This document shows, piece after piece, positions 1 through 11,128 of a stretch of DNA of 64,000 nucleotides. Position 1 is the first letter of the stretch; each line of letters starts with the position of its first letter. Under the pieces are notes generated by a model. That model searched no databases, was not told where the DNA came from, and was given only the letters and a program-made list of their open reading frames with translations. The DNA is from Anoplopoma fimbria. Lineage: Eukaryota > Chordata > Actinopteri > Perciformes > Anoplopomatidae. Made by a program: the position numbers and the translations under genes. Location: assembly GCF_027596085.1 (NCBI RefSeq), contig NC_072465.1, positions 15,910,207-15,974,206 on the forward strand. Reading direction: 5' to 3'.

Positions 1-1259
1 TGTGAGAACTTTTACTTCAGCTTCGACATAACTGCAATAGTCAAATATGGCAGAATAAAGCCAATAAGTCTTGGACAGCTTCTTGAATAGCTCTAGTCTA
101 TTCAAGTAAAAAAAAGGCAATTTGTTTCCCCTAAAACATGCAAGTAAAATAATGTGATCTTATGTGAGAGGTATCCTGGTGTGAGCCTCAAACAGTGAAA
201 ATAGTGAGATGTGCAACGGAAGCCGAGGATCGTTCAAAACTAGAAATGAGGTTGGCCTTGTTCTCATGTTGCTATCAAGAGCCTGCTTTTGTTAAACAAC
301 ATTTCCTTAACTGAACATATTCTATGAGGGGAAAAAATGAAAGCAGAGGACATGCAGATGTCCAAAAGCACACACAAATTAAGCTGTAAATTCAGAGCTG
401 CCACTCTCAAGCATCACTTGGTCAGTTGTGTAAGTCCTTGAACTGCCGAGCAGGCCCGCAGAGCAAGAAACAGAAAAGGTCACATTGCAGTGATGCTCCA
501 AGAGGAATTCATCTTCATGTTGCATAGAAAAAATGGGCTATGAGTGTTGCTGTGATGTAAGACTGCACATCTTGTGGTGAATTCAGGCTGCCAGCTTCAC
601 ATCTCCTTTGTGCTAGGATTGCTGCCTTCATGTAGCCCGGGCTAGTGCAAGCTCAATATGTGAACAATGCAAAATGCGCTTATTTTGGAATATTAATTTT
701 GACTGCTGCATCGACAACGTCGACCGTGCACCCGTGATAAAAAATAAAAAACCCAACACTGACATTTCCACGAGCGACTCGTGACAAATGAACCATCATC
801 AAGCGTCCTCGTATTTCTCCTTGGACGCCACCAAGGTAGGATGGGATGAAATCACCCCAAAAATGATGTGAAATGACAGACTGGCTTGACTCCGAGCGCT
901 CATAGTGGAACCTGAGCACCGCACAGCCGTCAGATGGTCCTCGCTGCTCAGCAGAAACAGCTGGCAACGATATTACAACAAACCTCAATCAGTGATGCTC
1001 TTACACTCAGGGCTAATCTAGTGGACAGTCCACATGACCAGAGCCCACCTCCGTTTGTAGAAAAAAAAAAAAAAAGAAGAAAAAAAAAAAGGTGCCAGCC
1101 TGTTATCAGCCCTGATGCTCTATTATAATGTATTTAAATCTATTGTTCATGACAAGTCGATGAATCTCCTCCCCTGAATCAACAAAACATGACAGCGTCG
1201 AGAGGAAAGTGGCCATTTAATAATAGCTGCTGTCCTCTGACAATAATGAAAAGGCATCA
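1..1259. other. Intergenic, no gene seen
   Basis: AT-rich, with only short ORFs lacking family similarity and an A-rich run at about 1061-1091. Confidence 0.6.
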
Positions 1260-1700
1260 CCGCTGCCTGCATGCAGGGAAAACGCAGCTATGCTAAGAGG
1301 CTAACTTCAGTTCCGTGGAGCAGAAACCGCACCGTGCTCTACCTTCCCCGAAGACTTTAGGACTCAGCCGCGGTCCTCTCCGCTCGGTAACACGGGTCCA
1401 GAGCTTCGCGAGGCGAAAATCGTAAGTCCGGTCTCAAACGGCGGTTTAATATGCATCAGCTCCGGCAGCAGGAGGGACACATACAGCCCGTGCATTAATT
1501 AAGCTCTTCCATGGTGATCGTGGAGAGCTGGAGACAGGAGAGTGCGCACCACACAACAGAGCATCCTCATCCGCTGCCTACTTATCGTCACGGCGCCAGT
1601 GAACAGTGAAACGAGCTCTCCTCCTCCTGCTGCTGCTGCTGCTGCTGCTGCACAAGACTGCTCACATCAAATAAAGGTGCCATGGCATGTGCGCAATGTA
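1260..1700. promoter_or_regulatory. CpG-richer patch, candidate promoter or first exon
   Basis: CpG and GC content are clearly above the surrounding AT-rich DNA. A plus-strand splice donor GTAAGT sits at 1422-1427 after a CpG-rich stretch, and a (CTG)n run lies at about 1629-1651. No family-like ORF starts here on either strand. It may be a distant non-coding first exon of tkt or the 5' end of a gene off the left edge. Confidence 0.35.
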
Positions 1701-3958
1701 GCGCTGTGCAATAAAAAGAGACAACTTTCAAACAGTGTCACATGCAGCATCCATTACTCACGTGAAGGTCAATAAGAAAACCACTGTGGTAGCCTACCAT
1801 TAAAACACAGGTTTAGAAACTTAGCTTATTAAACTTACATTGGTACACTTTCCAATAAAGCACCCTACATGCTATGGTAAATATTCATGGTTTTCTCTCT
1901 TTCTAAAAAAAAGCCATCAAGTCAGTGGTTAAATATGAGTCTTATTCAGTCTTTTGCTTAAAATTTGAACTATATATCCAAATAAAAAACATTGCTGCCT
2001 TCCAAATTCCCAGATCCACAATCCATGATGGATTAAGACAGAAAACAGCATTCATCCCATCTCCCATTATGGTATAACTGTTGGTCACTAAATACTAGCC
2101 CCTCCATTTGTGACAACTGCTATGATTTCCTACTTGAAAATATTATTAATGTAACTTTTTTCTGAGAAAATATATAAAATAAAATAAATAAATAAGTATA
2201 TAATTAAGTCCAGCATTCACTCTCTTTTAGCTCTGTTTTTGTTCTCCACACACTCCTGGGAGACATATCTTTTCCTTTAGCTGCTAAATGCTCCACTATG
2301 TTCTCCAGTTAGCAACAAACTCTGGCTGTTGTTTTGTGCTGAGTAGGAATGGAACAGTAGGTATTTTGGAGCTGTTATTGCTGAAAACAGCTGCTGCAAC
2401 TGAAAACACCAAAATGAGAGCAGTGAGAGTAAAAAAAAAAAGTAAAGATGTGATCCAAACAGTGAAATATTCATCTGAAACTCAACATAGCGGAGCTGCA
2501 GATTCAGGTGATAATTCTCTGTAGATTCATTACAATATTGTCACACTACTTACATTGTTTTGTTTGATACATTGTTATAATAAACAATGTTTTATTACTT
2601 ATAACAGCTTTAAAAACATCAAATCTGTATACCAAATGATATAATGGATCATGTCCACCATTACCAGAACTAATTTTGCTATAATGACATTCAAGTATCT
2701 CCCGCCAAAGTCAGTAAAAATGTGTCCTTTCAACTGACAATATGTTGCCCTCCTTTAAACCAGTCCCTTTTGAACATACTGTAACTACATTTCCCATTTG
2801 CCAGTGCATGTGTCCATGATGAGAAAGTAAGTCAACACCACTTTGCCAGATCTAGATGTAACACACACATACATGCCTCTCTACCAATACAGCCGTTCTT
2901 TGTGAGCAAGCAGATTCTGTAAAGTTTCAGATTTATGTACAGTATAAAACTGTTCCTTTACCGATCTATTTTTAAAAGAGATGTACAGACACTTTTACCT
3001 TCAGAATTTTTTTTTTTTAATTTAGATGCTTTTACGCTGGGGTCAAACAGAGATTAAAATGTTAGAGATTAAAATGTTACAGAATCCTGCAAAGAACGAC
3101 ATAGTCCCTGTCATCACTGGGAAGATCTATGACTCTGTAAAAGACTAAATCATCAGTCAATTTATTAACGTCAAATTATGTCATTTATTTTGTGGTGTTT
3201 AGTTTTTGTAAAGACATAACCTTGTCTTAAACCAACACTTTTAACATTGTTGTACCATAAAATATGTTAATTTGTAAGTTACGAATGGCAACTGCAACAC
3301 GAGGCACTTGTACATCTGTCATGCATACAGCTACACGTTAATCCTACCCTTATGAAAAACTAATGACCAAACGATAGCTCTGACCCTCATAAGACCCTTT
3401 AACAACTCTTGTCTGGATTCTATTTTCAGGCAAATGTTTTACTTGTTATGTTGGTCAGTCTTGCGTAACAGTTGCTATGAAACAGCAACTGTTAGGCAAG
3501 ACTGATTTCGCAGTGTAATATAAAAGTTAAAGTATTTAAATTAATGGTATTTTCTTTGCCACATAATCCTTTCAATAATATCGATAAACTATACTACAAC
3601 ATAAAAACAGAACCTGATATCGTAAAACGTTTTAGTTGCAGTTAGCTCAGATAGCAGGGACCACAGTTCAGTAGGCTACCACTGTGATATTGTAGTCTGT
3701 GTAGTGAAAATACCTGCCAGAGTAGAAGAGCTGAACCTAGGCCTCTGCTTCACCTACATGTCCCAGCTGGCAACAAAGCGCAAAAAACACTCATCTTCTT
3801 CCCTGGCAGGCTGGTCAGTGAGTGAACGGCAGCAGTGTTTGGTGAGAGGTGGAGAAAGACTGCGAGGAGGCAGGGACGAGGCTCAAGGTATCATCTTACC
3901 TGTTTGCCCCGTATAATGGTTTCTGCTATCGTCTTGAATTATTCACCTATAGATGAGG
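1701..3958. other. Intergenic AT-rich, no gene seen
   Basis: No recognisable exon. The only structured element I see is the hairpin at 3455-3505. Confidence 0.6.
3455..3505. repeat. Near-perfect inverted repeat (22-bp stem, 7-nt loop)
   Basis: Arms 3455-3476 and 3484-3505 pair with a single mismatch around the loop ATGAAAC. It could be a small MITE relic, a cruciform or a short RNA hairpin; nothing in the sequence decides between these. Confidence 0.85.
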
Positions 3959-3959
3959 T

Positions 3960-4042
<83 letters not shown>
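3959..4042 (+). repeat. (GT)n microsatellite
   Basis: About 42 uninterrupted GT units. Confidence 0.98.
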
Positions 4043-4044
<2 letters not shown>

Positions 4045-4261
4045 CTGTGTTGCTGGTAATTATGTGACTGCATGTGTCCAATGGCAGAAATGTATTGATC
4101 ACATTATTTATTAAATATTAATTGGCACTTGTTGATTATGTAACTCAAGGGCTGGCAAATAAGAGAAAAAAGAGGCAAGTGATCATATATTTTGCTTTAA
4201 GTCGAGCTTCTTCAAGTCATGTGGGTGTGTAGAATAAATATGTTACTACATGTTTAGATGC

Positions 4262-4770
4262 ACACAACTGCCCCCAGTAGGGGACACTCAAATATTTTGA
4301 CATTTTTGGGTAAAACACAAATATAAAGATCTATACCACTCTCATATCTATACAGTAAATGGAACGTTGGAGCCAGCAGGCAGTTAGCTAAGCTTAGCAT
4401 GAACCGGTTTTGCACCTCTAAAGCTTACTAAATAACATGTTATATCCCATTTGTTTAATCCATCCACACTCCAGGAAGTTGCTGCACCTGGATAAGAAAT
4501 AGTTTCAGCACAAAAATCCCTCAGGTTAAATAAACAAGAGTACAGGTCTTAATTGCTGAGCTTTAGGGGTGCTGGTAGGCACTGTTTTTCCCAGCGCCTC
4601 CAGTCTTTACACCAAGCTAAACTAATCTAAGCTAAACTAAGCTAAAAAGCTAAGCTAAGCTAAGCTAAGCTAAGCTAAGCTAAAAGCCTAGTGGCTCTAA
4701 CTTTATATTTAATGCACAAATCTTCACATAGCTCCTGGCAAGAAAGCAAGTAAGTGTTCAGAAAATATGT
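4262..4770. repeat. Dispersed teleost repeat with internal (CTAAG)n
   Basis: The text around 4365-4480 (GGAGCCAGCAGGCAGTTAGC and following) matches from memory a common fish interspersed repeat. A pentanucleotide CTAAG/GCTAA array follows at about 4617-4682. Confidence 0.55.
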
Positions 4771-7700
4771 TGACACTTTACATCACTTTACCCTGATTTA
4801 AACATAGTACTCTATTAGCAGTACTTTGTACTTTTAAAGGATGCATATTTCTTTTTCCAACCTCACTCTTGATAAATGTTCTTTCCTTTGCTTTTTTTCT
4901 TCTTTTCTCCTGTTGTTCTTGACCTGGTTTCCTCTTCACCGATGATTTGATTTCCCTCAAAAGATGGCCGTATGGTAGTGAGGATGGTGGAAATAATAGT
5001 TTTAGGTTTCTGTGTTCATTCACCTCGAATAGCCAATGTGCATGTATCTATGTGTGTTTGTGTTTTATTTTGAAAAAAAGTATCCCTCTTTAAACACCCA
5101 CAAACCCAGTCTGTAGTCCCTGGTGGGAAAGCGCATTGCAGTTTATTTTCACTGAAAATGGAGTAAAATATAAACAGAGGGTGCATTGGCCTCCAGGGAC
5201 CACGGATGCCATTTGGCTCCACGCAGCAGTCTGCCCCCACCTATGATTTGATCTGCTTCTTCGCTCTCTGCGCCACCAAACACTCAAAACCAAAATGAAC
5301 TGTATTCAAATATGCAGATTCACATGAACCAGAATCATTAGTAAACAGGAGTTTTAGGCTTTTCTGCTCTTATAGTAACAGATAAAGGGACATTCTAATC
5401 TTAATTACCCAGTGATGTATTTTTTTCTGAGGTTTCCCTATGAAGATGTCTTGTAATCTGTGCATAAGCACAACAGACAAATATGCTATAATTCTGCACA
5501 AAGGAGGTCATTGGCCCTTAGCTCTGCTGAGATGAAGTCCTGTGTAAATGTTGTGTTTGGCCAACCTCTAAAGAGATTGTGATGTGTTGACTCAATAAAA
5601 ATGCAGGTTTTTAGTTTACACATCCAAGTCACTCAAACAGATGTTATTTTGGTCTCTTTGTAAATGCACTTAGCTTTTACTCTATGTGCTCTATCTTTCA
5701 GCCTTATCCTCTCCCTCCCTCCCTTTTTTTAAATCAGATCGCAATAAAGCTATATTCACGCTTCACTCATAAACTGCAAAACTGCTATTTTCTTTCTAGT
5801 GCCGTTTTCAGTTGATCTCAGTCTCTTTCAGCATTTCTGTATGTTCACCTGCTGCATAACTGAAATCTTATGGTAATGAGGGTTTGGCGTTTCTGAAACA
5901 AGTTCGAATATTGGCACGTGTCACTTGACGTCTGATTTCATGGCCTCACTCTGCATGTAAAACCTGGTTTGCAGGCACTCATGCAAAAGCACTGATGCAA
6001 CAATCAGTGTTTTTGCATGTTTATGAGAGAGCTGTGTGTATATTTGTGTGCGTGTGTGTGAGGGAGTGTGTTGGTGGAGCTGCTTGAAGGAGAGCAGTAG
6101 TGATGGAGCCTGAAAGCCCTGCAGCGCAACTGTTCTCCCAGTGCATCGTCAACTTCACTGCTGAGCCCACAACACACGCTCAGCCTTAACCCCTGCTCGC
6201 ACACTCTACTCTTCTCTCTCAATCTTCCTTTCTCTCTTTGTTTCTCTTCATCCACTCTCTCTGCTTATTTAAAGCTCAGCGTCTGAATCTTTAACATGCT
6301 CATTTTCAACCAGTTGCTTTATCCACTTTGCTTTGACTACCTCACTTATTCACTGATTCCACCTCTATGCCTCTATGTCTCGCTCCTTTTCACCTCTTTA
6401 TTTTTCCTATGTGCGCCCTCATCCTGGATGATCATTGAGTCCAGCTGCAAACAGCTATAGGACTGAATGCTCTGTTGATAATCAAATCATAAATCCTATG
6501 CTTCTGTCTCATACACCGTCAGGGGGGTGGGGCCTTTGGGTGACAGACAGCTCTCAGATAGAAGGGCAAGCACTGTGTCATCATGGTGACTGCAGAGCGA
6601 TTTAAGGAAATGGAGTGATAAGAGCAGAGAGGAAGAGGCCCAAGCCTGAAGGAGCGACTGGCATTAAAGCAATGTACCAAGATTCATGGATGTGTGTAAG
6701 ATTCTATGCATATGAGTGTGAGAATATTCCAGAGTTCATTTGTTTGTCAAAATGTGCGCATGTCAGCAAGCCTGAGTGCATGTATGCAGGCCTGTATATG
6801 TGTATTGTGTATCTGCATTTGTGCTGCCTCTGAAATCCCATTAATTATTCTAGCCCAACAAAAGCTCTGCATTGTGTACGAATAGCCACGCTCACACATG
6901 CTCTGCGTTATATTAAGGCATTGTTTCAAAAGTGGTTGCTTTGCTCCTCTTTTTCTGCCAGAGAGATTAAAAATAGAAACATTCATGCTCTCTGAATGTA
7001 CTTTCCCTCCAGGAAGTGTGCAGTTGTGGGTGTGGGACATTGGCTGCACACCATCACGTGGCATCTCCTTCCCAGGCTGCCATTGGCTGGCACCTGTGGG
7101 GCTCTGTGAAGAAAAGCTTTCCTGACAGGACCCAGGAGCCCAGAGGAGTTGCTGGAAACTGGGAGAAGGACAATGTCGGTGGAACCAGGAGAGCAGTGGG
7201 GGGGCTCAAGAGATGGCATCACCGTGGCTGTGAGCGCGGAGGTGCTGGGATGTGACCTCCCAGCCACAGCGAAGGGCAGGAATCCACAAAGATGATCACA
7301 TGTCTGAAGAGGTGCAGGGAAACAGGAATGAGGGGATGGAGAGGATGATGAATTGTAGCAATAACACTCAGAGAGCACATGTGTAACTACAAAATAAGCT
7401 CAGCTAATGCTTAGATTTGTAGTCATTCTATCCGACTGTTCCCATACACTTTACATCTAAACACATCTGCTGTCATTACAAAAGGTGATCTAAAATTCAT
7501 TTCTCATTGCTGTTTAGTATTGCTTCAGTGTTCAATGATTTTCAAATAATGACTTAATTCAAAACCTCCTCTCTGCATGATGAATATGTCATCTCTCTGT
7601 TTTTTGTTTTCTTCAGTTATTGGCTAATGAAGTGGGTGGAATATCCTACAAACCATCACAGAAGCTATCATCCCACATTTCTGTGGAGACATTGCCCTCT

Positions 7701-9100
7701 GGTGTTTGGTGTTAGGAACACAACTGGCCTGTAACGAAAGGCTGTTCAAAATGGAGTAATGAAACACAGCGAATGTTCAAGCGACACATGCAGGATTAGT
7801 ATAGCTTCTTTCTATATAATGCCTCACTGATTTAATGTGACTGTGTTTTTCTTTGGTCTTTCATGTCAGGAAAACATTGTTTTAAGGATTTTATTATAAT
7901 GGTAGTAACATACATAGGCCCAAAATCTTAAAAGGCATTGGACAATGCATATCTTTTTTTTTTTTTTTTTTTTTTTTTTGCTTATATTATTTGATTTCCT
8001 CTCCGTTCCCCAACAAGAATGACATTGTACAGTTATTTTGGTACTACCCCTCTCCCTGTGTAAATAGGTCATCTTAGATTTTAGAGAAAGGAAACATTAT
8101 TTCAGATGTTTTATTTCATTTTCATGGAAGCAGCTCATATAAATGCTCTGTACTGTACTACAGCTGTTTTACCCTTAAGGTAGAAGGATCTCTGAGCAGT
8201 GAGGTCCACGCATGTCTGTATTATTTGGCCTATAATCAGGTCTGGTGCAGAGCGTTTCATGTAGCAATAACACAGTGTCCTCAGAGGGAGAGTCATACAA
8301 CTGAAAATGTATCATCATGTGAGACAGAAGACAGAAATAAAACCGATGAGGTATATTATGCTCTTCCATTAAATTCTCTCACTTTTTTTCTTTCCTTCTC
8401 CCTCTCGGTTTCCCTCATACACTATCTCATGATGCTCGCTGTCTCAAATAGAAATTTGCTCTAATGGTTTAACAATAATTAAGTACAGTAATTCCAAAGC
8501 AGCTTAATTATGACAAAGATTGCTTGCACATTACTACACTAAAGCATATTCTATTTTATTTTATTAATTTGCTCCTGATAAGGACAGAGCATGTTAATGA
8601 ATATCGATATAAAACATGCCGGAGTTGGCAAGAATGCTAATTTACATCCGTGATCCCTATGCAGGTAACAGAAACATTACAAGTAACAATATACAGATAC
8701 ACATATACAATACACGAGAAGCAAAGATAAAATACTTGTCAAGTTAAACGTGATCACAGTTCTGGTTTAAATGAAGTCATCGTTAGAATTGTTTCTTTAA
8801 AGTGGAATATGTAGGGCATTGCCTTTTTGCACAAGGTAAGCCATTCAAATATTTACTTCCCTTGACCAACAGCACAGTTTGTCTACATGTGTTGTGCATA
8901 TGTGGCACCTCACAGTCCCCTCTAGTGGTGGCCTTGTTGCCATTACCACAGTCAGCCCTCTGTTAAATTAATTAATGTAAAGAAGGTGGGTCAAGCCCAC
9001 GCAGAGCCTTTTCCGTAAAACAAGCAAATAAAAAAATAAAAAACTCAAAACTCATTAAATAAAATGTGGTGATGATTAATGGTTTTTGTGTTAATGTAAG
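4771..9100. other. Intergenic, no gene seen
   Basis: No supported exon. A more GC-rich stretch at about 6990-7260 carries an E-box CACGTG (7055-7060) and inverted CCAAT boxes, and its longest ORF (minus, 6983-7378) shows no family similarity. A poly-T tract lies at about 7951-7979. Confidence 0.55.
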
Positions 9101-9115
9101 AGCAGTTAAAACAGA

Positions 9116-9179
9116 CCGGTCAAATTTGACCGGGAACACTAAAGTAAGGGGGGAGAAACGAACACGACAGGAGGGTTAA
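9116..9179. mobile_element. Possible piggyBac-like MITE end
   Basis: A perfect 18-bp palindrome (CCGGTCAAATTTGACCGG, 9116-9133) is followed by AACACGACAGGAGGG and TTAA (9176-9179), resembling a terminal repeat next to a TTAA target site. I did not find the opposite end. Confidence 0.35.
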
Positions 9180-9524
9180 ATAATATTTTTCCAGAATGTT
9201 ACCATGACGACATGAAAGAGTTAAAGAAAAGCCTTTTATGGCTTTCTTTAAAAATAATTATGTTGATTCAAGTGTTGTTTAACCTGTAAGGGACCAGTTA
9301 GTAGGACAGTACTGTGACTAATGTGTGAAAAAAAATCATTAAGTGTAAAAACATCTTGGAGCATTAACTGTCAGAAATGATCTGAGTTGCATAACACGTT
9401 AAACACTAAATAGGCCTCACACTATACAACATATACTATGCTATTCTATGCTATAGTATACAACTGTATCACTATACATTATGTACTATAAGGACAGTTA
9501 AACCAACTTTTATTATATAGACAA

Positions 9525-9650
9525 TAACCACCCAGCCACAGCCTCTTCACCCTGCTGCCGTCTGGCAAGTGTTACAGAAGTATCAGCTGCCGTATCAACG
9601 GACTTCAGAGCAGCTTCTTTCCTCAGGCTATGAGGCTACAAAATTCAACC
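9525..9650 (+). mobile_element. LINE ORF2 C-terminal remnant
   Basis: The plus strand encodes SLFTLLPSGK followed by a stretch ending SSFFPQAMRL, the typical C-terminal end of a fish non-LTR retrotransposon ORF2. No longer ORF remains, so it is a 5'-truncated fossil. Confidence 0.6.
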
Positions 9651-9674
9651 TCCATCCTCCACATATATTGTTTC

Positions 9675-9675
<1 letters not shown>

Positions 9676-9738
<63 letters not shown>
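9676..9738 (+). repeat. (GT)n microsatellite
   Basis: About 31 GT units directly after the LINE remnant. Confidence 0.97.
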
Positions 9739-9742
<4 letters not shown>

Positions 9743-10403
9743 TCTATTGTAGCAAAATGGGACTACAAATTTCCCTTTATTGTGCAACCCTCATGTAGAA
9801 TGGCAATAATTTAACCTTGTACCTTGTATATCCTGTGCATGTATTTGTGTGTGTGTATGTTTGCTAATGAATTGTTCATGTTTAAGGAAGGATGAAGAGG
9901 TACTGTAGCCATCTTTCTCTCTGTGTCTTTCCTATAAATTATCAGCATGGTTGAAAGCCAAGACCAAGAGTTAGGTTAAAAGATGTGGAGTAATTCATCA
10001 GTATGCAAGCTTAAAAAATGTGTAATTCTAAACTGAACAGGATGATTTAGTCTTTCGGACTTGTGTTGAGTTGAGAAAGTTGTCTTTATTTTTTATTTTA
10101 TTTTTCTCTTGGTTTTGTTGTTTCATCGATTTTTGTGGAATATGAATGTATGCTTTTTTTTTGTGGATGGATTATCTTGCTCTCTGTGTCTCTCACATTC
10201 TCTCTTTTGTTCTGTCTTTCCCTCTTTTTCTCTTTCTAATTCACCCTTTGTTCCCCAAATTCATCATCTTTATTTTCCTGGTTAATTTCCAACAAAAGCA
10301 AATAAGGGCAAACAAAAGACTGGGTGTTTTTGTGAGTGAATAACAAATTCAAAAACAACTGTCCATCCTTTGGCTATACGCCATTATATCCCTGAGTGTC
10401 ACA

Positions 10404-10526
10404 TGGGGCTGGAGCTAATGCCAGCTGACGTTGGGCGAGAGGCGGGGCACCCTGGACAGGTCGCCATCTGAACACAGGGCTGACACATAGAGACAGAAAA
10501 CCATTCACGCTCACATTCACACCTAC
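10404..10526 (+). mobile_element. Dispersed teleost retroelement 3' fragment
   Basis: GGGGCTGGAGCTAATGCCAG through GGGCGAGAGGCGGGG to CATTCACACCTACC matches from memory a very abundant fish non-LTR/SINE 3' consensus. The family name is uncertain. Confidence 0.55.
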
Positions 10527-10699
10527 CATCAAGACCTGAATTATTAGTTCAGACAGTAGCTAACGCCAAAGTAAATCAGGGTGAGATGCTTCAAATGCCC
10601 CCAAGCCCCTCCCCAAACCCCCACCCAGCCCCTCCAAATTATCCAGCCTCTCCTTACAGACACACTAATGCACATCTAGCTGAGACACACCTCCACCAT

Positions 10700-10789
10700 C
10701 ACAGTCACACAGTAGCCAATGAAATGAGTGGCATTCAATTTTAGCAGCAACACCCAGCTCACGTCACAGGCTTCCCCCTCCTCCTCCTC

Positions 10790-10884
<95 letters not shown>

Positions 10885-11128
10885 TGTGTGTGTGTCTGTG
10901 TGCAGTGTGTCCTTGTGCATCTATGTGTCCGCACGCCTGACAGGATAAATCCAGCTTCTCTTCCATTCTCTCTCTCTTTCTCTCTGGCTCTGTTACTAAC
11001 ACACACACACAGGTGCTGCTCTCTGGCAACCCTCACTCTATCATACACACATTCAAAACATACAAACTCAATACAGGATCATAGTTGGTCCACTTTTCTT
11101 GTGCTGAGGAACTTGTAATTTTGCCTTC
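10700..11128 (+). promoter_or_regulatory. tkt: Candidate tkt promoter / 5' UTR
   Basis: Immediately upstream of the tkt start codon are a CCAAT box (10716-10720), a CRE-like CACGTCA (10760-10766), a CT-rich stretch and a long GT tract (10793-10905). A polypyrimidine-AG at about 11090-11107 could instead be a splice acceptor from a distant non-coding first exon, so the transcription start is not settled. Confidence 0.4.
10793..10905 (+). repeat. Long (GT)n tract in the tkt upstream region
   Basis: About 45 uninterrupted GT units (10793-10883), then an interrupted tail, ending about 225 bases before the tkt start codon. Confidence 0.97.

Noticed and set aside
6983..7378. 131-aa minus-strand ORF
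   Set aside because: No family similarity, no splice context, and composition like a chance ORF in a GC-richer patch.
10676..11118. ORFs of up to 117 aa made of CVCV or HTHT repeats
   Set aside because: They are translations of the (GT)n microsatellite, as at 3835-4059 and 9569-9814.
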